42,626 nt of DNA from Thermoflexus hugenholtzii JAD2. GTDB taxonomy: Bacteria; Chloroflexota; Chloroflexia; Chloroflexales; Roseiflexaceae. Shown here in pieces: positions 1 through 8,044 of this stretch; within the stretch, counting starts at the first letter, position 1; the number at the start of each line of letters is the position of its first letter. Made by a program: the position numbers and the translations under genes. The notes under the pieces were generated by a model. That model worked only from the letters and a program-made list of their open reading frames with translations, had not been told where the DNA came from and ran no database searches. The stretch spans positions 1-42,626 of the forward strand of contig CAMCVW010000030.1 of the NCBI GenBank assembly GCA_945881915.1, written 5' to 3'.

Positions 1-153
1 GTTACAGGTTTGAGGTTACAGGTTTGAGGTTACAGGTTTGAGGTTACAGGTTTGAGGTTACAGGTTTGAGGTTACAGGTTTGAGGTTACAGGTTTGAGGT
101 TACAGGTTTGAGGTTACAGGTTTAGGTTACAGGTTTGAGGTTACAGGTGTAGG
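1..153. repeat. Heptamer tandem array (AGGTTTG/AGGTTAC)
   Basis: About 21 head-to-tail 7-mers alternate between AGGTTTG and AGGTTAC, so the apparent period is 14 bp. One unit near 118-123 has lost a base (AGGTTT). The last unit degenerates to AGGTGTA near 150. The array runs off the left edge of the window. A transcription terminator (163-199) follows on the plus strand, so the array probably lies in the 3' untranslated region of a plus-strand gene outside the window, as at the gmd end (13682). It is not a CRISPR because no unique spacers separate the units. Confidence 0.95.
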
Positions 154-162
154 GAGATATCA

Positions 163-199
163 GCGCAGTACCGGAGCAATCCGGACTGCGCTTGTTTTA
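163..199 (+). terminator. Rho-independent terminator of the gene left of the window
   Basis: The arms GCGCAGT/ACTGCGC (163-169 with 185-191) and CCGGA/TCCGG (171-175 with 180-184) form a stem with one bulged A and a GCAA tetraloop. TTGTTTTAG follows. The orientation fits a plus-strand gene ending before position 1, with the heptamer array between its stop codon and this hairpin. Confidence 0.7.
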
Positions 200-254
200 G
201 TGTGTCTTCGCTTGCAATAAATTGATCACTTATGACTGATAACTGATAACTGCT
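186..254. repeat. Dispersed intergenic module ending in ACTGATA heptamers, copy 1
   Basis: The module starts with CTGCGCT, contains the 17-bp block TGTGTCTTCGCTTGCAA (201-217), and ends in degenerate 7-mers (ACTTATG, ACTGATA, ACTGATA, ACTGCTG). The same order and the identical 17-mer recur at 10860-10930. The 5' end overlaps the terminator arm. The rest, up to the phosphatase gene at 350, shows nothing recognisable. Confidence 0.8.
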
Positions 255-349
255 GTGTGAGTTTTTGTCCCAATCATCCTCGCGTGATAATCCGGGGTTA
301 ACACGGCTCGTGTAGTGTGCAAGAGTACGACACAGAGGAGCACACACTC

Positions 350-1114
350 ATGCATAGCAAACGTCACACTCCGATAGCACATCTGCATAACGTCCGCGAT
401 TTGGGAGGATTACCCTGTCGCGATATGACTGTCACCGCATCGCGGCAGTTTTGGCGTGGGGATTCGCCACACCACATCGATGCGGCAGGAATCGAAACAT
501 TCAAACACGCAGTGATGACCACCATCATCGATCTGCGGCAACCAGATGAATGCGCATCCCATCCAAATCCGTTGGCTGCTACGCCGGGATTTACATACCA
601 CCACCTGCCATTGTTCATGGGTAACTCACTGGCTCAGCAACCAACCACACTTGCGTCGTTCTACATCCACATCATCGAGCACGCCAAACCAGCAATTGCA
701 TCTGTGATGCGTGTCTGTGCGGCTGCGCCGTCCGGCGTCTTCTTCCACTGTAAGTTGGGCAAAGACCGGACGGGAATCATCAGCGCCTTGTTGTTGTCGC
801 TCGCAGAAGTACCGGACGCAGCGATTCTCGACGACTATGTGTTGACCGAGGAACGCACCGCCACACTCGTGTCGTCACTGCTGCTCGATCCGCCCGCGTA
901 CCTCGGAGCGCAGATATATACACAACTGTTGGCGACCCAACGGGCGAATCTGCAGGCGAGCCTCGAGCACGTGCGGATCAACTATGGCACTGCCGAGCGA
1001 TATCTTGGCGAAGCAGGGTTGACGACCGATGAGCTCACAGCCATAACGCGAAAACTCACCATGCCTATTGTCAATGACGATGCCAGCGTTGTCCGAACCA
1101 GCACACACACATAA
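350..1114 (+). CDS. Tyrosine phosphatase-like protein (Y_phosphatase3 type)
   Basis: The 254-residue product has the cysteine-phosphatase loop HCKLGKDRTG, with nucleophile Cys134 and Arg140 (CX5R). An N-terminal NVRDLGGLP motif near residue 14 is typical of the bacterial tyrosine/serine phosphatase family PF13350. These enzymes hydrolyse phosphotyrosine, other phosphoesters or phosphoinositides; the substrate here is unknown. I chose ATG 350 because GAGGAG (335-340) precedes it at good spacing; the in-frame GTG at 317 has no such site. It lies 143 bp upstream of the phosphonate operon in the same direction, possibly with its own promoter. A role in phosphonate metabolism is not shown by the sequence. 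No signal peptide or membrane segment is visible, so it is probably cytoplasmic. Confidence 0.85.
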   Translation: MHSKRHTPIAHLHNVRDLGGLPCRDMTVTASRQFWRGDSPHHIDAAGIETFKHAVMTTIIDLRQPDECASHPNPLAATPGFTYHHLPLFMGNSLAQQPTTLASFYIHIIEHAKPAIASVMRVCAAAPSGVFFHCKLGKDRTGIISALLLSLAEVPDAAILDDYVLTEERTATLVSSLLLDPPAYLGAQIYTQLLATQRANLQASLEHVRINYGTAERYLGEAGLTTDELTAITRKLTMPIVNDDASVVRTSTHT

Positions 1115-1175
1115 TCCAATGACAATATCGTCGCGCAGAAGGTTGGCACAGAGATAACCGGATGCACTATGCACC

Positions 1176-1207
1176 TTGACATGTATTTCATATTGCCCCG
1201 ATACAGT
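1176..1207 (+). promoter_or_regulatory. Possible promoter of the phn operon
   Basis: A consensus -35 TTGACA lies at 1176-1181. Only poor -10 candidates follow (GATACA at 1200 or TACAGT at 1202), at spacings of 18-20 bp. A weak -10 would fit a gene needing an activator such as a phosphate-starvation regulator, but I cannot recognise a Pho box. The rest of 1115-1257 shows no other structure apart from the ribosome-binding site AAGGAG before phnD. Confidence 0.3.
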
Positions 1208-1257
1208 TATTGAGTCACAGGTTACGCCCGGTGATTGATTCTTTTTAAGGAGTAGTC

Positions 1258-2364
1258 ATGCGAAAGTTGTTCAGTCTGCTAGTCATGGTCATGTTTGTAA
1301 CGGCATGTGGCAACGCTGCCCCGGCCGCCGAGCCAACGATGGCTCCTGAAGTTGTCGCCGAGCCTACTGCGGCCCCAGAGCCGACTGTCGCTCCGACCGA
1401 AGCCCCAGTCAAGCCCGTCATCATCGTCTGGTTGCCAAACGAATCCGGCGCTGATTTGGTCGCTGCTCGCGATGCCATCGGTGCGCTCGTCACCGAAACA
1501 TTGGGTCGCCCGGTCGAACACAAATTGACCACCGACTACATCATCGCAGTCGAAGCATTGGCAAATGACAATGGCGATTTGGCATTCTATGGTGCTCAGG
1601 CCTACATCGAAGCCAAGAACAAAAACAACAGCGTCGTGCCGTTGGTCATCACCAGTGGTGCATCGGGCACCGCCAAAGATGCGCTCTACCACGCCTGGTT
1701 TGCCGTCAACAAGGGTGAAGAAGAAGCCTATCAAAAAGATGGCGTCTACAGCATCGAAAACATTGTTGGCAAGCGCTTCTCATTCGTTTCGAACAGCTCG
1801 ACCTCAGGATTCAAGGTGCCTGCCAAGGCCATCCAAACGTTGTTCTCCGCTCAACCAGAGTGGAAAGAGCTCGTAGCTGACGATTTGCTCGAAGGCGGCG
1901 CAGACAATTTCTTCTCCGATGTCCAATTCGGCGGGTCACATCAGGGTTCCGCAGTCAACCTCATCTCGGGCAAGTCCGATGTTGCGGTTTTCTGTGACAC
2001 CTGTGTCGAAAACTACACGGAATTGAGCGATGGGGAAGCCAACACGGTTGGTTCGACCTACAAAGTCATCGAAAAAGCAGCCGAACCATTCGACAAGTTC
2101 ACAGGCAAAGAATTCGTCCTCATTTCGGTCACTCCGGTCCTCAATTCACCGTTCGCCGCAAACGGCAACACCCTCACCGCAGAAGAAATCCAAAAGCTTC
2201 AGGTAGCGTTGACCTCAGACGCCACCGCAAACAACCCCATGATTTTTGCCACCAAGGCCGAAATCGAAGCCGGCTACAAACCCATTTTCAAGAAGACCAA
2301 AGAAGAGCGCTTCATCGTCGTCGAAGACTCCTTCTTCGATCCGATCCGCGAATTGTCCAAGTAA
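1258..2364 (+). CDS. phnD: Phosphonate ABC transporter substrate-binding lipoprotein PhnD
   Basis: The 368-residue protein captures phosphonate outside the membrane and hands it to the PhnC/PhnE transporter. The first 17 residues form a lipoprotein signal peptide ending in the lipobox VTAC, so Cys17 should be lipidated. A Pro/Ala/Thr-rich linker follows (about 20-50) with repeated AxEPT units, then a periplasmic-binding fold of the PhnD type, including the segment near residue 100 that reads as AFYGAQAYI. Length matches the family once the linker is allowed for. ATG 1258 follows AAGGAG. It is the first gene of the phn operon and is separated from phnC by a strong hairpin (2373-2406), which would let more PhnD than downstream protein be made. 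Confidence 0.95.
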   Translation: MRKLFSLLVMVMFVTACGNAAPAAEPTMAPEVVAEPTAAPEPTVAPTEAPVKPVIIVWLPNESGADLVAARDAIGALVTETLGRPVEHKLTTDYIIAVEALANDNGDLAFYGAQAYIEAKNKNNSVVPLVITSGASGTAKDALYHAWFAVNKGEEEAYQKDGVYSIENIVGKRFSFVSNSSTSGFKVPAKAIQTLFSAQPEWKELVADDLLEGGADNFFSDVQFGGSHQGSAVNLISGKSDVAVFCDTCVENYTELSDGEANTVGSTYKVIEKAAEPFDKFTGKEFVLISVTPVLNSPFAANGNTLTAEEIQKLQVALTSDATANNPMIFATKAEIEAGYKPIFKKTKEERFIVVEDSFFDPIRELSK

Positions 2365-2372
2365 TCGCGCTT

Positions 2373-2406
2373 CCCCCCACTACAGCCGAGCTGTAGTGGG
2401 GGGTTT
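2373..2406 (+). terminator. Intra-operon hairpin (attenuator) between phnD and phnC
   Basis: A perfect 13-bp stem pairs CCCCCCACTACAG (2373-2385) with its complement (2391-2403). The loop is 5 nt, and only TTT then GTGT follows. The stem is strong but the T-tract is short, so partial termination or 3'-end protection of the phnD message is more likely than a complete stop. Confidence 0.75.
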
Positions 2407-2426
2407 GTGTATAGCATGAGGTGTGT

Positions 2427-3215
2427 ATGACAATCCTACATGTGGACAATGTCCGCAAAACATATGGTGGGAACAGCTACGCCCTCGATGGCGTTTCGTT
2501 TTCGGTCGAAAAGGGTGAATTTGTCGCAATCATTGGACCATCTGGTGCTGGGAAGTCCACACTCCTGCGCTGTGTCAATCGGTTGATTTTTGTCACATCG
2601 GGCGAAGTATCGGTCAACGGAATCGCTGTGACCGGACTTTCGAACCCGTCGCTACGTCGATTGCGGCGTACCATTGGAATGATTTTCCAGCATTACAACC
2701 TGGTAAATCGCTTAACTGTGTTAGAAAACGTCCTGCACGGGCGCCTCGGATATAAATCCACCATCGCTGGCACCTGCGGATTCTATACAGCGAGCGAAAA
2801 AAATCGCGCCTACGAAATCCTGCATGCGGTCGGCTTGCACGAACACATCTACAAGCGCTGTGATCAACTCAGTGGCGGACAAAAACAACGCGTGGGTATT
2901 GCCCGGGCACTCATCCAAGATCCAACGTTGATGCTGTGTGACGAGCCAATTGCGTCGCTCGACCCCAGTGCTGCCAAGATCGTCATGGACACGTTGCGTG
3001 ACATCAACACACGCCTGGGAATCACGGTCGTTGCAAATCTGCACCAGGTCCATGTTGCCCGTGACTATGCGACCCGCATCATCGGTGTCAACAACGGGCG
3101 CGTCATCTACGACGGGCTGCCGAAAGATTTGACAATCGACATCATTCAAAAAATCTATGGGTCTGAAGCACACGACCTCATTCTCGCAGATGGTGACACA
3201 CATGGCACGCATTGA
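2427..3215 (+). CDS. phnC: Phosphonate ABC transporter ATP-binding protein PhnC
   Basis: This 262-residue ATPase energises phosphonate import. It has a Walker A GPSGAGKST near residue 37, a Q-loop (IFQHYN), the ABC signature LSGGQKQRVGIARAL and a Walker B LMLCDEPIASLDP. The FVTSGEVSVNG stretch after Walker A and the overall length match PhnC. I chose ATG 2427, with GAGG at 2418-2421; an in-frame GTG at 2421 would add two residues. Its last codons overlap the start of phnE1 by 14 bp, indicating translational coupling. It follows the hairpin after phnD. Confidence 0.95.
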   Translation: MTILHVDNVRKTYGGNSYALDGVSFSVEKGEFVAIIGPSGAGKSTLLRCVNRLIFVTSGEVSVNGIAVTGLSNPSLRRLRRTIGMIFQHYNLVNRLTVLENVLHGRLGYKSTIAGTCGFYTASEKNRAYEILHAVGLHEHIYKRCDQLSGGQKQRVGIARALIQDPTLMLCDEPIASLDPSAAKIVMDTLRDINTRLGITVVANLHQVHVARDYATRIIGVNNGRVIYDGLPKDLTIDIIQKIYGSEAHDLILADGDTHGTH

Positions 3216-3990
3216 TTTTTTTGTGCGCCAGCGCATCGTGGCGTTTGTCGTGTTCGTGATTCTCTGTGGACTCGTCTATGTGTCTATCGTCGTCACCGAA
3301 TATGATGTCGCAAAAGGGTTTACTTCTATCCCCAAAGCGGTACGTTGGAGTACCGAAAATTTCTACCCTGATGCCGCTTCATTCAAGAAAATAAATAAAA
3401 TAGCCACACGGTTGAGCGACACCATCATTACTGCCGTGACTGCAACGACGTGTGCCTCGCTACTGGCGTTCTTCTTTGCCATCATCGCTGCAACATCCAC
3501 GCGACCACATTGGCTGTTTAGCCTGGTCAGCCGAGCTATCGCGAGCCTCTTTCGGAACGTCGATGTCTCGGCCTGGGCACTCATCCTCCTATTTTCGTTC
3601 GGGCAGAGCACATTCACGGGGTACTTGGCGTTGTTTTTTGTGACCTTCGGATTCATGGTCAGAGTGCTCATCGAAACAATCGATCAAGTCAGCGGGGACT
3701 CCATCGAGGCGTTACGGGCGACTGGTGCGGGGGCAGGCGCAGTCATCACCCAGAGTGTGATACCCGCGTGTCTGCCGCAGATTGTCAGTTGGACATTGTT
3801 TATGATCGAAACCAATATCCGCAGTGCGACCCTTGTCGGTATCTTGACCGGTACGGGCATTGGGTATTTGTTTGATATCTATTACAAAAGCTTGAACTAT
3901 CACGCGGCGAGTTTGGTGATTGTCGCGATTGTTCTGGCTGTATTGGCGGTCGAAGCGCTGTCAAACACCGTACGAAGGATGATGTTGTAA
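3202..3990 (+). CDS. phnE: Phosphonate ABC transporter permease PhnE, first copy
   Basis: The 262-residue membrane protein starts inside the end of phnC. Several hydrophobic segments are visible: about residues 10-30, 80-100, 125-150, 205-225 and 230-250. A cytoplasmic EAA-type loop around residues 170-180 reads EALRATGAGAG and would contact PhnC. ATG 3202 is preferred because the following residues ARIDFFVRQR look like a normal N-terminus; upstream in-frame ATGs at 3157 and 3190 would read further back into phnC. The stop codon overlaps the next start by one base (TAATG). Together with the second PhnE it should form the heterodimeric membrane channel. Confidence 0.92.
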   Translation: MARIDFFVRQRIVAFVVFVILCGLVYVSIVVTEYDVAKGFTSIPKAVRWSTENFYPDAASFKKINKIATRLSDTIITAVTATTCASLLAFFFAIIAATSTRPHWLFSLVSRAIASLFRNVDVSAWALILLFSFGQSTFTGYLALFFVTFGFMVRVLIETIDQVSGDSIEALRATGAGAGAVITQSVIPACLPQIVSWTLFMIETNIRSATLVGILTGTGIGYLFDIYYKSLNYHAASLVIVAIVLAVLAVEALSNTVRRMML

Positions 3991-4811
3991 TGCATGTACC
4001 AACACCACACACCCCGCTGCCACGTCGCCCCTTTGATCGCTCATCGTTCGTCCTGAGTGCGACGCTGGCGATTCTCGCGGTATTGACCATCTATGGATTC
4101 ACAACCTTCGACACCAATGGTGTCGATATGGATATGGCACTTGACATGCTCGGCGACAATGCCAAAACGCTGTTTTTTGCACCAGGGTTATCGAATGTGA
4201 CCATCGAAGGACTGCTCAAAAATCTCGGGGTGACGGTTGCCTTGGGATTTTTGACAACGGTACTCGGGGCTGTCATCGGGATGGTTTTTGCCCTCGCGAG
4301 CGCATTGAATTTGGCACCTGTCTGGTTGAGCGTTGTGGTAAAAGCCTTCACTGCGGTCGTGAGAGCCATCCCTACCGTGCTCTGGGTGCTCATCTTTGCG
4401 GTGTCGGCTGGACTGGGCAGCGTTGCCGCGGTGCTGGGCATGACGTTCCACTCGGCTGGGTATCTCATCAAAGCATACGCAGAATCGTTTGAAGAAGTCG
4501 ACGCCGGCAGTATCGAAGCCCTCAAGGCGAGTGGCGCGGATTGGTGGCAAGTCGTCGGGCAGGTGTTTATCCCGAGTTCCCGGGCAGCCCTTATGTCGTG
4601 GACATTTCTGCGCTTCGAGATTAATTTTTCGACGGCGATTGCCATGGGTGCCGCTGCAGGCGCAGGCGGCATCGGGTTTGACATGTTCATGGCCAGTGGA
4701 TTCTATCTGAATCTGCGTGAGATGGGCGCATTCACCTATGCGATTCTCATTTTTGCGGTGCTGTTGGAGTATGTGGCGACCAAGTTACACACCAAAACCA
4801 TGCAGGGCTAA
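3990..4811 (+). CDS. phnE: Phosphonate ABC transporter permease PhnE, second copy
   Basis: The 273-residue permease begins with the ATG of a TAATG overlap. It has one N-terminal membrane segment (about 22-40), a long extracytoplasmic stretch, then about five more segments. The coupling loop reads EALKASGADWWQV, the same motif as in the first PhnE. Tandem phnE genes are common in C-P lyase clusters. The two copies differ enough to suggest an obligate heterodimer, not a recent duplication. A 97-bp gap, without a visible terminator, separates it from phnG. Confidence 0.93.
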   Translation: MHVPTPHTPLPRRPFDRSSFVLSATLAILAVLTIYGFTTFDTNGVDMDMALDMLGDNAKTLFFAPGLSNVTIEGLLKNLGVTVALGFLTTVLGAVIGMVFALASALNLAPVWLSVVVKAFTAVVRAIPTVLWVLIFAVSAGLGSVAAVLGMTFHSAGYLIKAYAESFEEVDAGSIEALKASGADWWQVVGQVFIPSSRAALMSWTFLRFEINFSTAIAMGAAAGAGGIGFDMFMASGFYLNLREMGAFTYAILIFAVLLEYVATKLHTKTMQG

Positions 4812-4908
4812 TCTGCGGTTAAACATGCGTACGCGTGGAGCTAATGGTTGCGCGCGGTGGTCTTAATACTTTTCGGGAACAATGAACCTATTCGAGATGG
4901 AGAAGCCG

Positions 4909-5328
4909 ATGGCCAGCCCGACGTACGTATTAAGCCAGTGTCCGAGTGCATCTGTGTGCGCAATTGCCGCACAGGCACTCGATTATGTGACGCCGCACAC
5001 AATCGAGATGATTAGTGGTCCCAAAGTAGCCATGGTGCAACTCCGCCTCAAAGAGAGTGTGGCCGAGACGGTCTTCAACGCTGGCGAAGTCCTCGTCACC
5101 GAGACGCGACTCGAGCTGAACGGCACGTTTGGATTCGGCATGATAGTCGGCAATCAGCCCGAGTTTTCGACCGCATTGGCACTCATCGATGCCTTGTTAC
5201 GCATCCCTGGCGAGCATACGGTGCTCCTCGAGGAGCAGATTGCCTGCCTGGCGGCAGAGCTGCAGCACCGACAACACGCACAATTCGCGGCGAGCAACAG
5301 TACCAAAGTCGAATTTGACACCTTCTAA
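4909..5328 (+). CDS. phnG: C-P lyase core subunit PhnG
   Basis: This 139-residue protein is the small PhnG subunit of the PhnGHIJ core complex. With PhnH, PhnI and PhnL it couples phosphonate to ATP, displacing adenine to give ribose 1-phosphonate triphosphate. Conserved features are TVFNAGEVLVTETRLELNG, GFGMIVGNQPEFSTALALID, and a tail ending in VEFDTF. I chose ATG 4909 because GGAG (4899-4902) lies 6 nt upstream. In-frame ATGs at 4882 and 4900 would give 148 or 142 residues and cannot be excluded. PhnH starts 7 bp after its stop. Confidence 0.9.
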   Translation: MASPTYVLSQCPSASVCAIAAQALDYVTPHTIEMISGPKVAMVQLRLKESVAETVFNAGEVLVTETRLELNGTFGFGMIVGNQPEFSTALALIDALLRIPGEHTVLLEEQIACLAAELQHRQHAQFAASNSTKVEFDTF

Positions 5329-5335
5329 GAGGCAT

Positions 5336-5995
5336 ATGAATACAGCATTTCGCACGCCGAGCGCATTTGACGCATTTTGTACCGAGACATATCGCATCAT
5401 GTTGAACTGTCTGGCTCGTCCGGGCACCATTGGCCAGCTGACGCAACCGACGTTTCTCGGTGCACCGGCACCCATCACAAACGCGCACGGCGCGGTGCCA
5501 GCAAACATGTACGCACTGGGTGCGTGTATGTCACTCATCGACCAAGAGACCAATTTCGTGTTGGGTTGTGACAACGCATGGCTCTTGCAAGGACACGAAG
5601 CAACGTCGTGGGTACACGTGCGGACCAATGCGCGCCGTGTCGCGCCACAAGACGCACAGTTTGCCTACCTGTGGGATGTGGCTTCGTTGGCACTCATTCC
5701 GCAGCTGCCGCGCGGCTCACTGACATTCCCCGAGCGGAGCACGACGGTCTTTTGTGCGGTGCCCGAAATATCCGAGAGCGGCAGCTGGCGACTGCGCGGC
5801 CCGGGGATTGATGGAAGTGCGTCTTTTGGTACCGACGAAAAGACCATGCGCCAGGTGGGTTTTATCCAACAGACACGCACACAATTCCCGCTGGGGGTCG
5901 ATGTTTTTCTCATCGATCAGGCAGGCAAATGTGTCGGCTTACCGCGGACGACGCGAATCGAACTCATTGCAGCGCACTCCGTGCGAGGAGGATAA
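5336..5995 (+). CDS. phnH: C-P lyase core subunit PhnH
   Basis: The 219-residue protein is PhnH, a core subunit of the lyase complex that resembles a PLP-enzyme fold but lacks the cofactor. It opens with NTAFRTPSAFDAFCTETYR followed by the family motif LARPGTIGQL. It also has the internal LIDQETNFVL segment and ends with a conserved LPRTTRIEL. ATG 5336 follows AAGAGG; a longer open frame upstream only reads through phnG in another frame. It is 25 residues longer than the 194-residue E. coli protein. phnI starts one base after its stop, behind a strong GAGGAGG. Confidence 0.92.
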   Translation: MNTAFRTPSAFDAFCTETYRIMLNCLARPGTIGQLTQPTFLGAPAPITNAHGAVPANMYALGACMSLIDQETNFVLGCDNAWLLQGHEATSWVHVRTNARRVAPQDAQFAYLWDVASLALIPQLPRGSLTFPERSTTVFCAVPEISESGSWRLRGPGIDGSASFGTDEKTMRQVGFIQQTRTQFPLGVDVFLIDQAGKCVGLPRTTRIELIAAHSVRGG

Positions 5996-5996
5996 C

Positions 5997-7163
5997 GTGG
6001 GGTACATCGCAGCGCGTGGCGGAACGAACGCAATCCTCAATGCGGAACTGTTAGTTGAATACATGCGTCTGCAAGGGCAATCGACACCAATTGCTCTGGA
6101 TCAGATTCGTGATCAGATGCGAGCGGCCGTCGGTCGTGCCATGAATGAAGGCGCGCTCTATGCGCCTGAGTTAGCCGCACTCGCACTCAAGCAGAGTGAA
6201 GGCGACAGTATCGAAGCGAGTTTTTTGCTCCGCGCCTATCGCTCAACGTTGCAGCGCGTGATGCCGACGATTCCTGCCGAAGGGACTGCCATCCGCTGTA
6301 TGCGCCGCATTTCGGCTTCATTCAAAGACATCCCCGGCGGACAGATGCTCGGACCTTCGCAAGACTATCAGATACGCATGCTCAACTCCCTCCTCACCAA
6401 TGAATCGCACGCGGATATCCAGCGCGTCATAGATGCCCATGCCACGCTGGCAGCCGAGAGTGACTGCGACCCGCAGGCGATCGGACACTTCAGCAAAGTC
6501 GTCGACTATATGCGCCAAGAAGGTTTTGTGTCGATGCGGCATGACGACGAAGCGGACGAACCATTCGACATCACCCGCACCGCACTGACATTCCCGTGCC
6601 GCCGAAGTGCACGATTACAAAGCCTGGCACAGGGTGACACCGGCTGTCTGCTGACCTACGCCTATAGCAGTGTACGTGGCTACGGCGATGCACACCCCAC
6701 GCTGGCGGAGTTGCGTTTTGGGCTCATGCCCGTCGAAGTCGCCCATCCGATGACGGGCGAACCCATCTGTATCGGCGAGATTGTGGTGACGGAGTGCGAG
6801 ATTGTCTCGAAGGCGCACAGTGTTGCGCATGCGTCGGACAAACCACAGTTTCAACTCGGCTATGGCTTTACGTTTGGACATTGCGAAGTCAAAGCGATGA
6901 GCATGGCCATCCTCGATAGCGTCCTCACCCAAGCAAAACTGAATGGGTTGAGTGGCGAATCGGGGCCGGCTGCCAACGAAGAATTCGTGCTGCTCCATAG
7001 CGATGGAATCGAAGCCAGTGGATTTACGGCGCACTATAAACTCCCGCACTATGTGACCTTCGAAGCAGACCTCAAAGTCCTCGATCGTGCCACCGAGCAC
7101 GTGCAGAGCCAGGCGTTACAAGCCCATGTTGCCCCCGTTGCATCGGGAAAGGATACACCGTGA
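5997..7163 (+). CDS. phnI: C-P lyase core subunit PhnI (nucleosidase)
   Basis: PhnI is the nucleosidase-like core subunit that removes the base while phosphonate is transferred to ATP ribose. The 388-residue product begins VGYIAARGGTNAILNAE and keeps LKQSEGDSIEASFLLRAYRS, RMRRISASFKDIPGGQMLG-like sequence, QLGYGFTFGHCEVKAMSMAI and the C-terminal EFVLLHSDGIEASGF. The start is GTG 5997, preceded by GAGGAGG (5985-5991). The long open frame upstream of it overlaps phnH and is not coding. It is somewhat longer than E. coli PhnI (354), with extra residues at the C-terminus. The stop overlaps the phnJ start by 3 bp (GTGA). Confidence 0.94.
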   Translation: MGYIAARGGTNAILNAELLVEYMRLQGQSTPIALDQIRDQMRAAVGRAMNEGALYAPELAALALKQSEGDSIEASFLLRAYRSTLQRVMPTIPAEGTAIRCMRRISASFKDIPGGQMLGPSQDYQIRMLNSLLTNESHADIQRVIDAHATLAAESDCDPQAIGHFSKVVDYMRQEGFVSMRHDDEADEPFDITRTALTFPCRRSARLQSLAQGDTGCLLTYAYSSVRGYGDAHPTLAELRFGLMPVEVAHPMTGEPICIGEIVVTECEIVSKAHSVAHASDKPQFQLGYGFTFGHCEVKAMSMAILDSVLTQAKLNGLSGESGPAANEEFVLLHSDGIEASGFTAHYKLPHYVTFEADLKVLDRATEHVQSQALQAHVAPVASGKDTP

Positions 7164-8044
7164 GCGCTGCAGCAGAAAACATCTACAACTTCGCCTTTAT
7201 CGACGAAGACTCCAAGCGCGAAGTCAGACGTCAGCTCCTCAAAGCCATTGCGCTGCCGGGCCACCAAGTCCCATTCGCCAGCCGGGATTTGCCCATCGGA
7301 CGTGGCTGGGGCACCGGTGGACTGCAGATTACGATGGCCATCATTGCCCCTTCTGATACCCTCAAAGTCATCGATCAAGGCGACGACGAGAGCGTGAATG
7401 CGGTCAACCTACGCAGGCTCTTGACCCGTACCACAGGCGTTGCCACAACCACCGATACGCAGCAGGCGTCGATTATCCAGACGCGCCACCGCATCCCCGA
7501 AGAAAAAATGCGTGCCGACCAAATTCTTGTGCTCCAAGTACCGATGGTCGATCCGTTGCGCTGGGTAGAACCAAACCTCGAGCGCGCCACCGTTATGCAC
7601 GGCGAAGCCGACTATGGCCGCATGTGGGTCTATATGTACGAGAGCATCATCAAAGCAGGTGATTTGCGCATCGCCACCCAATACCCGGTCATGGTGGCAG
7701 GCCGTTACATGATGGATACCACCCCGATCCCGCGTTGGGACGTGATGCGCCTACACAATGCCGATACGCTGTTTTTGTTTGGTGCTGGCCGCGAAAAGCG
7801 CATCTATGCAGTTCCACCGTATACCACAATCGAGCCCCTCGAATTCGAGGACTACCGCTTCAAAACCGAGTATCAGCCTAATCAGCGCTGCCATCGTTGT
7901 GGTGCGACCAATACATTCTTGACGGGACACTTCGTCAAAGCAACGACCCAGGATGAACCAGGCCACTGGGTCACGAGTTGCTCCGATTCGAGTTATTGTG
8001 ACAAACAGCTCGTCGCCCAAGGGATTCCGGAGCACACACTATGA
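7160..8044 (+). CDS. phnJ: C-P lyase catalytic radical SAM subunit PhnJ
   Basis: PhnJ is the radical S-adenosylmethionine enzyme that cleaves the carbon-phosphorus bond, releasing the alkane and ribose cyclic phosphate. The iron-sulfur ligands are visible as Cys244-x2-Cys247, then Cys274-x5-Cys280. The spacing between the pairs is 26 residues, longer than the 21 I recall for the E. coli protein. The glycine that carries the proposed radical is Gly34 in ALPGHQVPFASRDLP. GWGTGGLQITMAII and WGRYM-like segments are conserved. The start is GTG 7160, overlapping the phnI stop. All catalytic residues I can check are intact, so the lyase should be functional. The stop overlaps the phnK ATG (ATGA). 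Confidence 0.96.
   Translation: MSAAAENIYNFAFIDEDSKREVRRQLLKAIALPGHQVPFASRDLPIGRGWGTGGLQITMAIIAPSDTLKVIDQGDDESVNAVNLRRLLTRTTGVATTTDTQQASIIQTRHRIPEEKMRADQILVLQVPMVDPLRWVEPNLERATVMHGEADYGRMWVYMYESIIKAGDLRIATQYPVMVAGRYMMDTTPIPRWDVMRLHNADTLFLFGAGREKRIYAVPPYTTIEPLEFEDYRFKTEYQPNQRCHRCGATNTFLTGHFVKATTQDEPGHWVTSCSDSSYCDKQLVAQGIPEHTL

Noticed and set aside
1-153. CRISPR array
   Set aside because: The units are 7 bp with no unique spacers and no cas genes in the window.
141-347. Minus-strand 68-residue ORF
   Set aside because: It spans a repeat module and a terminator and encodes nothing recognisable.
5754-5996. Longer N-terminus for PhnI
   Set aside because: The extra 81 codons lie inside phnH in another frame; GTG 5997 has a strong GAGGAGG and gives the normal family start.
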